Positions 55,964 to 64,000 of a stretch of 64,000 bases of DNA are shown here, in pieces (position 1 is the stretch's first letter; each line of letters begins with the position of its first letter). A program made the position numbers and the translations under genes. Source of the stretch: Acinetobacter lanii (lineage in GTDB: Bacteria > Pseudomonadota > Gammaproteobacteria > Pseudomonadales > Moraxellaceae); NCBI RefSeq assembly GCF_011578285.1, contig NZ_CP049916.1:1488001-1552000 (forward strand). Direction: 5' to 3'. The notes beneath the pieces are model-generated. The model worked only from the letters and a program-made list of their open reading frames with translations, was not told the origin of the DNA and ran no database searches.

Positions 55964-56815
55964 ATGTTTATCACAACTCAAGCGCCGCAAGATGCACAAA
56001 TTCTAAAATTGGTACCGATTTTGGCTGCTGCAAGTCAAATTTTAAGAGAAGAATACCAAAATTATTGTGCAGGCAGTGAGTTTAAAATTGATAAGAAGTC
56101 TGATCAATCACCGGTCACGCAGGCAGATTTAAAGGTTAATCAGTATTTAATTCAAGAGCTGGCGCGTCTTACCCCAGAGATTCCGGTGTTGTCTGAAGAG
56201 AGTGATAATTCTGAGCGTCATGCATGGTCAATCTGTTGGATGCTTGATCCTTTGGATGGCACTAAAGAATTTATTCATCAGCGTGATGAATTTACCATTA
56301 ACTTAAGTTTAATTGAAAATCATCAAACCATTTTTTCAGTGATTGCTGTGCCTATGGAGCAAGTGGTGTATATGGGGTATTTAACCGAGTTACCTTATAA
56401 ATATTCATTTGTTGAAAAAACCTGGGCGCGCTACAGCAAGTTTAAAGACAGTGAATCTGATGCAATCCAAGTGGGTTTAAGTCATAGCAGTAAGAATCCC
56501 AAATATCAGCAATATATTGAGTATTTGGAGCAAGACAGCCCTGTGATTCGTAGAGAAGCAGGCAGTGCCTATAAGTTTTGCATGATGTTAGAGGGTGAAA
56601 TTGATATTTATCCACGCTTTCACCCGACATCTGAATGGGATACCAGTTCAGGGCAGGGCTTGCTGGAAAGTATTGGTGGGGGGCTCGTCAGCTTAGATGC
56701 ATTACCGTTCACCTATAATCAGCGAAGTACTGTTCTCAACCAAGGTTTTATTGCGTATCGAGATGCGGAGAATCAAAAAATCGCATTAGACGCCCTGAGC
56801 AATGTTAGTTTCTAA
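55964..56815 (+). CDS. cysQ: 3'(2'),5'-bisphosphate nucleotidase CysQ
   Basis: CysQ hydrolyses PAP, the by-product of sulphate assimilation, to AMP. The 283-residue protein is of the inositol-monophosphatase superfamily, with metal ligands in LSEESDNSERH, the signature MLDPLDGTKEFIHQRDEFTINL, and EWDTSSGQGLLESIGG (the WD.AA-like element). The sequence DGTKEFI favours CysQ over inositol monophosphatase. The start lies 17 bases from the divergent yrfG, so their promoters must overlap. Confidence 0.9.
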   Translation: MFITTQAPQDAQILKLVPILAAASQILREEYQNYCAGSEFKIDKKSDQSPVTQADLKVNQYLIQELARLTPEIPVLSEESDNSERHAWSICWMLDPLDGTKEFIHQRDEFTINLSLIENHQTIFSVIAVPMEQVVYMGYLTELPYKYSFVEKTWARYSKFKDSESDAIQVGLSHSSKNPKYQQYIEYLEQDSPVIRREAGSAYKFCMMLEGEIDIYPRFHPTSEWDTSSGQGLLESIGGGLVSLDALPFTYNQRSTVLNQGFIAYRDAENQKIALDALSNVSF

Positions 56816-56875
56816 AAATGAATCTTATTTTTGCCATGCTATAGTGAGACATACTCAAATGTTTAAATACGTCCT

Positions 56876-57613
56876 ATGTCACTGAAGTTACTACCACCGA
56901 GTATGTTTCGGGCTTTAGATTTATTGCCTGATTCAGATGTTCCTGTGACCTTATTTACCCGTCATTCTTTACGTGAAGTGGTATCTGGTCAAGGCTTAGC
57001 AGGCTACGACTTACAGCTGACTGAGCAAGGTAGAGAATTGGCTTATTCATGGGGTTCTTACTTGGTTGAGCATACCGATCGTGTGATTCAGCATTGTATA
57101 TCCAGCCCGATTCAGCGTTGTGTAGACACGGCAAGTTTAATGCTTAAAGGTGCTGATGGGATGATACCCGATACCAGTACCCATGTAATCGAGGTGATCG
57201 AACAGGGATTATTGGTAGAACCCGGGAGTTTCGTCGTTGATATTAAACAAGCAGCGCCTTATTTTAAACAACAAGGTGCATTGGGCTTTATTAATAGTTT
57301 CGTCAATCATGCCTTACCGGGGATGAAGCACCCGATCAGGGGTGTAATAGATGTGCTTGAGCTGATTTACAATACGCATCCCAATAATAAACGTGGCCTA
57401 AGCTTAGCGGTCAGTCATGACACCATTTTAGCCGCAATCATTGCGGTGATTGCAGGTAAAACACAGATCGATCAAGCGGATTGGCCGGCCATGATGGAAG
57501 GTTTGTTTGTTTGGTTTGAGGGTGGTGCGTTTATGGACTGTAAACTCAAGTGGATTTGGCGAGGGGAGTGTCATGAATTGGTGATTAGAGAGTTCTGCCA
57601 ATTTAAAACTTAA
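56876..57613 (+). CDS. Histidine phosphatase superfamily protein
   Basis: The 245-residue protein carries the histidine-phosphatase core: the nucleophile motif LFTRHSLREV, QLTEQGRELAYSWG, SPIQRCVDTASLML with the conserved Arg, and LAVSHDTILAAII with the second His. An SHDTILA ending resembles acid phosphatase-type members rather than phosphoglycerate mutase. There is no signal peptide, so it is cytoplasmic. The substrate is not known. A bidirectional terminator follows. Confidence 0.85.
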   Translation: MSLKLLPPSMFRALDLLPDSDVPVTLFTRHSLREVVSGQGLAGYDLQLTEQGRELAYSWGSYLVEHTDRVIQHCISSPIQRCVDTASLMLKGADGMIPDTSTHVIEVIEQGLLVEPGSFVVDIKQAAPYFKQQGALGFINSFVNHALPGMKHPIRGVIDVLELIYNTHPNNKRGLSLAVSHDTILAAIIAVIAGKTQIDQADWPAMMEGLFVWFEGGAFMDCKLKWIWRGECHELVIREFCQFKT

Positions 57614-57656
57614 GCTCTTCATATTTTGATTTAAGAAAAATCTTGGATTGAATAAT

Positions 57657-57690
57657 CAAAAAGCCCGTATTAAACGGGCTTTTTTGAGGG
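57657..57690. terminator. Bidirectional terminator
   Basis: AAAAAGCCCGT/ACGGGCTTTTTT with a five-base loop lies between the phosphatase gene and the convergent transporter gene. Confidence 0.9.
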
Positions 57691-57710
57691 TGTTGTATAA
57701 GTGTTTGGGG

Positions 57711-59003
57711 TTAATGGTCGTGATGTAGGTATTGAGGTGCTTTAGGGAGTTTTAAACTACACAGGAAACAAATCACGAGCATGACGATGACATAGATAAA
57801 GAAAGTGCTTTCATGACCAGATGCCTTAAATTGTAAGGCTACAGAAGGTGCTGATCCGCCAAAAATGGCATTACCTACTGCATAAGAGAAGCCAACACCT
57901 AAAGCTCTTACATGAGGAGGGAACATTTCAGCTTTGACAATTCCACTGATAGACGTATAAAAGCTTAAAATTAACATCAAAAAAATCAGCAATAGAGCCA
58001 GCATTAGCGGAGATGAGCTAAAATGCGGCATGGCGATTACCATTACGGGGTAGATAAAAATGGCCATGAGTGCGCTAAATGCGAGCATGGAATTACGACG
58101 TCCAATTCGATCGGATAAAATACCGAACACAGGTTGTGCAATCATTAAAACAAAAATACAGGCCGTCATGATTAAGCCGACTGTATTGCCTGCTAGGCCT
58201 AAGTTGGTTAAATATGTTTTTGAATATACGGTAATGACATAAAAACTTAATGAACCAGCAGAGGTGTATCCGACAACAAGTAAAAATGTTCTCCAGTGAT
58301 GACGAAATAATGCTTTTAAAGAGCCAGATTCTTCACGATCGCGATCAGCGCTAGATAGGGTTTCTTCAAGACCACTACGTGCCAACAATGAAATGATTGC
58401 TGCTATACCGCCAATCACGAAAGGAATACGCCAGCCTCCATTCAACAGTTGGTCTTCAGACATGAACGCAAGCAAAATCACACCGAGTAAGCTGGCCAGT
58501 AATTGTCCGCCTGTTAAAGTGACATATTGAAAAGAAGAAAAGAAACCGCGTTGACCTTTTAATCCAAGCTCACTCATATACGTGGCAACAGCGCCATATT
58601 CGCCGCCAACGGATAAGCCTTGGAGTAGTCTGACTAAGAGTAATAAAAAGGGAGCAATCATACCCACGCTTTCATAGGTGGGCAGTGCTGCAAATAAGAA
58701 AGAGCTGAGCGCCATTAAACAAATTGAAATGACCATTGATTTCTTGCGACCATGTTTATCTGCAATATGGCCGAATAACCAGCTTCCAATAGGACGCATA
58801 AAAAAGCTGGCTGCGAAAACACCCCAAACATAAATAGATTGTGTGGTTGAATCCATATTTGGGGCAGTCAGTGCTTTGGTGAAATAGACTGCAAAGACCG
58901 CATAGATATAAAAGTCGAACCATTCGACTAAGTTACCCGATGCTGCCCCGACAATTCCTTTAATTCGACTGGCTTTTTCTTGTGGAGTGTAAGTTTGATT
59001 CAT
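57711..59003 (-). CDS. MFS transporter, metabolite:H+ symporter (KgtP-like)
   Basis: The 430-residue protein has 12 membrane helices and the metabolite:H+ symporter layout: ASGNLVEWFDFYIYAVFA in helix 1, the loop motif GHIADKHGRKKSMV between helices 2 and 3, RLLQGLSVGGEYGAVATYMSE, and a repeated loop SDRIGRRNSML at the half-way point. KgtP (2-oxoglutarate permease) is the closest family member I recognise, but the substrate could be another carboxylate or a betaine. It stands alone. Confidence 0.88.
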   Translation of the reverse strand: MNQTYTPQEKASRIKGIVGAASGNLVEWFDFYIYAVFAVYFTKALTAPNMDSTTQSIYVWGVFAASFFMRPIGSWLFGHIADKHGRKKSMVISICLMALSSFLFAALPTYESVGMIAPFLLLLVRLLQGLSVGGEYGAVATYMSELGLKGQRGFFSSFQYVTLTGGQLLASLLGVILLAFMSEDQLLNGGWRIPFVIGGIAAIISLLARSGLEETLSSADRDREESGSLKALFRHHWRTFLLVVGYTSAGSLSFYVITVYSKTYLTNLGLAGNTVGLIMTACIFVLMIAQPVFGILSDRIGRRNSMLAFSALMAIFIYPVMVIAMPHFSSSPLMLALLLIFLMLILSFYTSISGIVKAEMFPPHVRALGVGFSYAVGNAIFGGSAPSVALQFKASGHESTFFIYVIVMLVICFLCSLKLPKAPQYLHHDH

Positions 59004-59194
59004 TCCATATCCTTGGTGAGTGAATAATTGCTTAAATTTTCATCTTTAAAAGCATATTTTATTTATGCTTGGAATGTAAGAGAAATGGGAAAGTAATTTA
59101 TTTTTAATCTAAATTTTTGAATTTTTGCTGAGATGATTTGAATAAGGGGTAAATGCGAAATGAAGACTGTATTGGATTTTTAGAAATGCTAGAC

Positions 59195-59224
59195 ATAAAA
59201 AAAGCCCCAGAGGGGCTTTTTTTA
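59195..59224 (-). terminator. Terminator of rpsT
   Basis: On the minus strand AAGCCCC/GGGGCTT with a three-base loop is followed by a T-run, about 12 bases after the rpsT stop. Confidence 0.88.
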
Positions 59225-59235
59225 TCATGCATAAA

Positions 59236-59502
59236 TTAGTTAGCTAACGCTTTAACTTGTGCATTTAAACGGCTCTTATGACGAGCAGCTTTGTTTTTAT
59301 GGATGATGCCTTTATCAGCCATACGGTCAATTACAGGTACTGCAGTTTTGTAAGCTTCAGTAGCTGCTGCATAGTCACCAGCTGCGATAGCTGCTACTGT
59401 GCGTTTTAAATAAGTACGAACCATTGAACGTAAGCTAGCGTTGTGTTTACGTGCTTTAACGTTTTGACGAGCACGTTTTTTTGCTTGAGCAGAGTTTGCC
59501 AC
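59236..59502 (-). CDS. rpsT: 30S ribosomal protein S20
   Basis: S20 is a primary 16S rRNA-binding protein. The 88-residue, Lys/Ala-rich product begins [20 protein letters not shown] and includes [15 protein letters not shown] and [20 protein letters not shown], the family consensus. It is read from GTG at 59502, behind AAGGAG at seven bases; E. coli rpsT also uses a non-ATG start (UUG), where weak initiation helps autoregulation. Confidence 0.97.
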   Translation of the reverse strand: MANSAQAKKRARQNVKARKHNASLRSMVRTYLKRTVAAIAAGDYAAATEAYKTAVPVIDRMADKGIIHKNKAARHKSRLNAQVKALAN

Positions 59503-59717
59503 TCGTGCACTCCTTGAAATAGATTGGTCTGGGCGGGCTGAAATTGCATCTAAAAATCTTCATCAGAAAAATTTTAACCAGCCCGTAAACAAGTGCCATA
59601 TTGTGATTAATTGACTGAGCAAAGTCAAGTCTTGACATGCTTTGACAACATTTTAGATGCAGATAAAATCGAGATAAACCGTTAAATTATCTTAATCTTA
59701 GCTGGAATGATTAAAAA

Positions 59718-60386
59718 ATGACTAAAACGATAAAACGTGCAGTGGTGATTGGTGCAACGGGTATGGTGGGGCGAATTCTAATACAACAACTGAATGAAAT
59801 AGAATCATGTGAGCAAATCATAGCGATTGTGCGCCGAGAAGATCAACAACTGAAAAATTTATCCAAAGTTAAGCAATGGGTAATGGATGATTTTCTCTTA
59901 CTCAATGATCAAGATGTGGCGGGATTTAGTCATGCTTTTAGTTGCTTGGGTACTACCATTAAAAAAGCGGGATCGAAAGCCAATTTTTACGCCATCGATT
60001 TTGAAATCAATGCACATTTTGCTGACCTCTTTGAAGGCACAGAAACCCATTATGTTTTGATTAGCGCACAAGGCGCCGAAGCAGGGTCGTTATTTTTCTA
60101 TAATCAAGTCAAAGGTGAGCTAGAACAGCATCTATTACAATCAGACTTGAGTTGTATATCTATCTTAAGACCGTCACTGTTGATCGGTGAGCGGGATGAA
60201 GCTCGACCTTTGGAGGATCTTTCACAGACGGTATTTAAAGGTTTGTCGCATTTACTCCCTAAGCGTTTTAAATTTAAGCCAGTGACAGCAAAGCAAGTCG
60301 CTCATACTATGGTCGAGGTTGCGCAGACTCAAACCGAAAAACTGAGAATTTATGATAATTTAGAAATACAGCAAAATCGTGCTTAA
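59718..60386 (+). CDS. NAD(P)-binding Rossmann protein, HTATIP2-like
   Basis: The 222-residue protein is an atypical short-chain dehydrogenase. It shows the cofactor loop VIGATGMVGRILIQQL, HAFSCLGTTIKKAGSKANFYAID in the region lining the active site, YVLISAQGAEAGSLFFYNQVKGELEQ with the Ser-x-Tyr-x-x-x-Lys-like triad (Tyr, Lys), and SILRPSLLIGERDE. Such proteins resemble HTATIP2/YwnB oxidoreductases. The substrate is unknown. It precedes rraA by 55 bases on the same strand. Confidence 0.85.
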   Translation: MTKTIKRAVVIGATGMVGRILIQQLNEIESCEQIIAIVRREDQQLKNLSKVKQWVMDDFLLLNDQDVAGFSHAFSCLGTTIKKAGSKANFYAIDFEINAHFADLFEGTETHYVLISAQGAEAGSLFFYNQVKGELEQHLLQSDLSCISILRPSLLIGERDEARPLEDLSQTVFKGLSHLLPKRFKFKPVTAKQVAHTMVEVAQTQTEKLRIYDNLEIQQNRA

Positions 60387-60441
60387 TTAAACGTATGCTG
60401 ATAAACGAATACATCTATATATAAAAAGAGGGGCTTTAAGC

Positions 60442-60951
60442 GTGTCTATACCTGCATTTGTAACCTGTGATCTACTTGATGACCATCCCGAGCATCCATT
60501 TCAAGTGATGAGTCCATCCATTGATGGTAAATCATTTCAAAGTTATGGCGCGATCAAAAGCTTTGCTGGTCAAGTGGTGACTGTGAAATGTTTTGAAGAC
60601 AATTCAAGGGTTAAAGAGTTATTGGCGACAGACGGGACAGGTAAAGTCTTGGTGGTGGATGGAGGTGCATCAATGCGCTGTGCATTGATGGGCGACATGA
60701 TTGCTGAATCTGCAGTCAAGCATCATTGGAATGGAGTCATTATTTATGGTTGTGTGCGTGATGTCGATGCTATTGCACAATTACAGCTCGGTGTGCATGC
60801 TTTGGCTGCGATCCCATGCAAAAGTAACCGTAAAGGTCTAGGTGAAGTTGATGTCACTTTAACTTTTGGTGGTGTGACCATTCAATCAGGTGATTATGTC
60901 TATGCAGATAACAATGGCATCATTATTGGTCAGCAAAATTTTCTAGACTAA
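60442..60951 (+). CDS. rraA: Ribonuclease E activity regulator RraA
   Basis: RraA binds RNase E and restrains mRNA turnover; the family also contains HMG/CHA aldolases of similar fold. The 169-residue protein has the family signatures LVVDGGASMRCALMGDMIAESAVK, GVIIYGCVRDVDAIAQL and PCKSNRKGLGEVDV. It reads from GTG at 60442, behind GAGGGG. The 169-residue length, and the presence of SNRKGLGEVD rather than the aldolase form, favours RraA. Confidence 0.88.
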   Translation: MSIPAFVTCDLLDDHPEHPFQVMSPSIDGKSFQSYGAIKSFAGQVVTVKCFEDNSRVKELLATDGTGKVLVVDGGASMRCALMGDMIAESAVKHHWNGVIIYGCVRDVDAIAQLQLGVHALAAIPCKSNRKGLGEVDVTLTFGGVTIQSGDYVYADNNGIIIGQQNFLD

Positions 60952-61003
60952 GTACGTTATTACGGTTTTATGCGCAGATAAATTTTATTTAACCAGCCAT
61001 TTG

Positions 61004-61045
61004 ATACAGCATCATATCCTTTGAAGTTTGAATATGCTGCTGTAT
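61004..61045. repeat. Long imperfect hairpin downstream of rraA
   Basis: ATACAGCA/TGCTGTAT (8 bp), one mismatch, then CATAT/ATATG (5 bp) enclose a 14-base loop. No T-run follows. The role is unknown. Confidence 0.4.
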
Positions 61046-61165
61046 AGCATGACGCTAACCACTGGACGTGAATTCAATCATTGTTCATTAAAATAAAACA
61101 GTGAATACAAGCTAATCATTCAACACAACCACACAATAAGCAAAGACAATAAAAAGGATATCGAC

Positions 61166-61954
61166 ATGGTGAATCATCATATTAAAGTGATACAAGCGCT
61201 CGCTTCTGGCGTTTTGGAAGGCGGTAGAGGTACAAGTGGTACACCATTCCCACAACAACCTGAAAAAGCTTTGAAGCTCTATGAGTTTGAAGGTTCGCCA
61301 TTTTGTCGTCGTGTCAGAGAAGTGCTCACCACATTAAACTTAGATTATGAAGTGTATCCATGCCCGAAAGGCGGCAATAAATATCGTCAAATCGTGAAAG
61401 AAAAAGGCGGTAAGTTACAGTTTCCATTTTTAATTGATGAAAATACAGGAGATCAACTTTATGAATCTCAAGCGATTATTCATCATTTGTTTAAGCATTA
61501 TGGCAAGACAGGGAACACCCCGAAGAAGTATGCACACTATCCGAATATTCCCTATGTCGCTTTAGCGGGTACGGTGGTGAATGGTGCGCGTGGCATCTGG
61601 ATTAATCAGAACATTAAAGATCGCGCTGCACCGAAGCATCTTCTTGAATTATGGGGCTTTGAAGCGAGTCCTTTTACCCGTGTGGTTCGTGCAGAATTGG
61701 CTGAACTGGAAATTCCATTTATTTTTCACAATGTGCCAAAAGAATGTTGGCAAGATCAAGGTCCAGCAGTGCTGCGTTTAAAACCAGGTCAATATCATCC
61801 GGTGAAAGGCGGTAAGCGTGAGCAAGTGATTAAACTGATGAATCGGGATAAAAAAGACATTCAAGTGCCTTATTTGGTCGACCCTAATACCAACACCAAG
61901 CTGTTTGAGTCAAAAGATATTGTGGAATATTTAAAGCATCAATACGGTAAGTAG
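61166..61954 (+). CDS. Protein with two tandem GST N-terminal (thioredoxin-fold) domains
   Basis: The 262-residue protein has two similar thioredoxin-fold units: residues about 39-120 (KLYEFEGSPFCRRVREVLTTL, DENTGDQLYESQAIIHHLF) and about 158-262 (ELWGFEASPFTRVVRAELAEL, DPNTNTKLFESKDIVEYLK). Each has the GST/glutaredoxin-like SPF motif followed by a glutathione-binding-type loop. The first keeps a Cys (SPFC), the second has Thr (SPFT). No GST helical C-terminal domain follows. Proteins with this layout are annotated as GST N-terminal proteins; their function is not known. A clear terminator follows. Confidence 0.82.
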   Translation: MVNHHIKVIQALASGVLEGGRGTSGTPFPQQPEKALKLYEFEGSPFCRRVREVLTTLNLDYEVYPCPKGGNKYRQIVKEKGGKLQFPFLIDENTGDQLYESQAIIHHLFKHYGKTGNTPKKYAHYPNIPYVALAGTVVNGARGIWINQNIKDRAAPKHLLELWGFEASPFTRVVRAELAELEIPFIFHNVPKECWQDQGPAVLRLKPGQYHPVKGGKREQVIKLMNRDKKDIQVPYLVDPNTNTKLFESKDIVEYLKHQYGK

Positions 61955-61983
61955 TGCATGCTTGTTTTGTTTTTCTATGTAGA

Positions 61984-62010
61984 AGTAGTCCTCAGGGCTA
62001 CTTTTTTATT
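61984..62010 (+). terminator. Terminator of the tandem-GST gene
   Basis: AGTAGTCC/GGGCTACT with a three-base loop and one G-T pair is followed by six T. Confidence 0.82.
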
Positions 62011-62117
62011 TGCTTATGAATATAGGTTGCACTTAGATGAATTATACCTCTGATATTGAACTTGCATTTATAGGTTTGGCTTTTAAACTAGAGCGCATTC
62101 AATCAAGGGTAATCGTC

Positions 62118-62471
62118 ATGTTTGGTAAAATTGCACAGATGTTTAAAGGCAATAAAGCATCAGAACAACAGAATTTTATGAATGAACATGCCATGCAGAT
62201 TGATTCTGAACAGGGTTTTATCATAGATGGGGTGGTGCTCAATGATTTAAACGAGCGTTTAGAGTATTTTTCAAATCGTGGTTTAAAAAGCTTTGATGAT
62301 TTGCAGGCACTGTTTTACAAAAGCATTTTGATCAATGAAAAAATTGATTTAGAAATCGCCAGTCAACGCTACGTAGCACGTTTAGGCAATACTGAAGAAA
62401 ATCTTCAGCAATTGAAGCATTATATTGCCATTTTAAACGACTATTATCGTCAGTTTATACGGGAAAAATAG
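62118..62471 (+). CDS. Hypothetical protein, 117 residues
   Basis: From the ATG at 62118, with AAGGG about nine bases upstream, the product is 117 residues: MFGKIAQMFKGNKASEQQNF, then DGVVLNDLNERLEYFSNRG and a helical end with DLEIASQRYVARLG. An ATG at 62037 would add 27 residues without a supporting ribosome binding site. The protein is soluble and mostly helical. I recognise no family. It lies alone between the tandem-GST gene and mfd. Confidence 0.65.
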   Translation: MFGKIAQMFKGNKASEQQNFMNEHAMQIDSEQGFIIDGVVLNDLNERLEYFSNRGLKSFDDLQALFYKSILINEKIDLEIASQRYVARLGNTEENLQQLKHYIAILNDYYRQFIREK

Positions 62472-62613
62472 AGCTTCATTTGCTGTATCTCGTTGAGCAA
62501 TATATATGCACAGTGTAGAAAAAAGCCTGCCTGAATCCTCATAAAAATCCCGCCCAGTGGAAAAACATCATGCTAAGATAGTGTGATGTGTTCTAAACCA
62601 AAAAGCGATCTTC

Positions 62614-64000
62614 ATGTTTCAGAATGAAATTTCTCAGCTTAATTTAAAACAACTTAAAACAAATGAAAAACGTTGGGTGGGCACATTACATGGCTCTGCC
62701 GCCGCCTTATTATTTAAAGAGATTGCCGAGAATTCGGATCGGCTGTTTGTATTGGTTGCGCGTAATAATCAGCATTTATCACAGCTTGAAACTGAACTGG
62801 AGTTCTATGGTTTAAAGCCGACGATTTTCCCTGATTGGGAAATTTTGCCCTATGATCGCCTGTCACCCCATCAAGACATTGCTTCAGAGCGTTTGTCTAT
62901 ACTGTCAAATATGCCGAAAACTGGCGTATTGCTGATTTCAAGCAATACATTGGCACAGCGTGTTGCACCGACATCATGGGTGTTGGGTGAGCATTTCGAT
63001 ATACATGTCGGGCAAAAATTTGATTTAGAACAACAGAAATTACGTTTGATTCAAGCCGGTTACCATTTGGTGGATACCGTCTACGATCATGGTGAATTCG
63101 CTGTACGTGGCAGTATCATGGATATTTATGCTTCCGGACAAGATGCACCAATTCGAATAGATTTATTTGATGACGAAATTGACACTTTAAAATTCTTTGA
63201 TCCAGAAACGCAAAGAACCAGTACCAAAATTGAAAATTTCACCGTATTGCCAGCTAAAGAATTTCCGCTTAAAGAAGCACGCTCCATCTTTCGTGAGCGT
63301 TATGCAGAAACTTTTCCTACATCGAATGCGAAAAAGAATCCGATTTATCAAGATGTGATGGAAGGGATTGCTTCACCAGGCTTAGATTATTACTTCCCAT
63401 TGTTCTTTGATGCTGAAGCAATGCAAACCCAAAGTAGCATTACTTCATACTTACCTCGTCATTCTGTTGTCATTACAGATAAGCAATTGGATGAGGGATT
63501 AACGAGCTTTTGGAAGGAAGTGTATCGACGTTATGAAGATCGTCGGCATAATGTGGATCAGCCCCTATTGCCGCCTGAGCAAATTTTCTTTCAACCCAAT
63601 CAAGTCTTCGAGCAACTGAATCAATTTTCACGCATTATTGCTTCACCTGAGCCGATAGAAGACAAAGCCGGTGTCATTAATTTACAGACGGAAGAGTCGC
63701 CACGCTTACCTGTTGATCCAAAACATGAGCGACCTTTCCATCAGGTTAAACACTATATCGACATGGCCAATCATCCTGTGTTGTTGGTGGCTGAAAGTGC
63801 GGGTCGCCGTGAGTCATTAAAAGACTCACTCCGTGCCAGTATGGGAGAAATCCCTGTTGTAGAAAGCTACGCTGAATTTATTAAGCAAAAATACTCCGTT
63901 GCCATTACCAGTGCACCTTTAGAGCGTGGTTTGTTGGTCAAAGATCAACTGACGGTGATTTCTGAAAATCAGTTGTATGAACATCGTGTGGTGCAACGTC
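62614..64000 (+). CDS. mfd: Transcription-repair coupling factor Mfd, N-terminal part (truncated by window edge)
   Basis: Mfd removes RNA polymerase stalled at DNA lesions and recruits UvrA. From the ATG at 62614 (MFQNEISQLNLKQL) the frame is open to the window end, giving about 462 residues of a protein that normally has about 1150. The UvrB-like N-terminal domain is visible: FPDWEILPYDRLSPHQDI, the RVAPTSWVL region, GEFAVRGSIMDIYASG, IRIDLFDDEIDTLKFFDPE and LPAKEFPL. The RNA-polymerase-binding and translocase parts lie beyond the window. The frame assignment is clear. Confidence 0.95.
   Translation, partial: MFQNEISQLNLKQLKTNEKRWVGTLHGSAAALLFKEIAENSDRLFVLVARNNQHLSQLETELEFYGLKPTIFPDWEILPYDRLSPHQDIASERLSILSNMPKTGVLLISSNTLAQRVAPTSWVLGEHFDIHVGQKFDLEQQKLRLIQAGYHLVDTVYDHGEFAVRGSIMDIYASGQDAPIRIDLFDDEIDTLKFFDPETQRTSTKIENFTVLPAKEFPLKEARSIFRERYAETFPTSNAKKNPIYQDVMEGIASPGLDYYFPLFFDAEAMQTQSSITSYLPRHSVVITDKQLDEGLTSFWKEVYRRYEDRRHNVDQPLLPPEQIFFQPNQVFEQLNQFSRIIASPEPIEDKAGVINLQTEESPRLPVDPKHERPFHQVKHYIDMANHPVLLVAESAGRRESLKDSLRASMGEIPVVESYAEFIKQKYSVAITSAPLERGLLVKDQLTVISENQLYEHRVVQR

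Overview
The window is a chromosomal segment of an Acinetobacter-type gammaproteobacterium (Moraxellaceae). This rests on the low GC content, the closeness of the encoded proteins (IspD, GlnS, PyrH, NfsB, FtsB) to Acinetobacter families as I know them, and gene orders such as eno-ftsB-ispD, argC-DUF6776-clpS-clpA and pyrH-frr-uppS-cdsA-dxr-rseP-bamA-skp-lpxD-fabZ-lpxA. The species cannot be fixed from the window alone. It opens inside the 3' end of eno and closes inside mfd. Most of it is conserved housekeeping sequence.

Layout: 1-1950 carries the eno end, ftsB and ispD. 1950-6650 is the most rearranged stretch: a dadA pseudogene split by frameshifts and by a complete IS630-family element, a SUFU-domain protein, then a tandem glycine riboswitch in front of an intact DadA-like flavoprotein gene. 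6700-9450 (minus strand) has nfsB, a hypothetical gene, lpxH, a dispersed palindromic repeat and a cyclophilin. 9613-11337 is glnS, followed by a candidate small RNA and, on the minus strand, an LRAT-domain protein, a small lipoprotein, a short hypothetical protein, trmA, a LysR regulator and an HD-domain protein. 16184-21584 holds a zinc-ribbon-like protein, a KtrAB potassium system with overlapping genes, ilvA and rpiA. A second copy of the palindromic repeat and a YgjP-type peptidase follow.

22400-25380 is a small AT-rich accessory patch: a Sel1-repeat lipoprotein, an IS110-family element with a structured non-coding end, and an unknown membrane protein. 25530-31170 has argC, a DUF6776-like protein, clpS-clpA and ynfA. 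31284-35264 has argF, a TetR regulator and prpB-prpC; the TetR/prpB interval contains two oppositely oriented copies of a shared motif. 35934-38511 is ntrBC.

38874-51206 is the envelope block: rimO, then nucleotide and translation genes (pyrH, frr), isoprenoid and phospholipid precursors (uppS, cdsA, dxr), the site-2 protease rseP, outer-membrane assembly (bamA, skp) and lipid A synthesis (lpxD, fabZ, lpxA), largely with overlapping or closely spaced genes. 51301-55946 holds a YbgF/CpoB-like protein, the 4.5S SRP RNA, recX-recA, hslR and a YrfG-type phosphatase. 55964-62471 holds cysQ, a histidine phosphatase, an MHS-family transporter, rpsT, a Rossmann protein, rraA, an unusual protein with two thioredoxin-fold GST N-terminal domains and a small hypothetical gene, before mfd begins.

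I found no CRISPR array, tRNA, rRNA, prophage or obvious defence or secretion system. The points most worth checking are the glycine riboswitch on a D-amino-acid dehydrogenase-like gene, the possible bridge RNA of the IS110 element, a compact promoter-to-terminator small-RNA candidate at 11616-11716, and the TetR/prpBC operator candidate.
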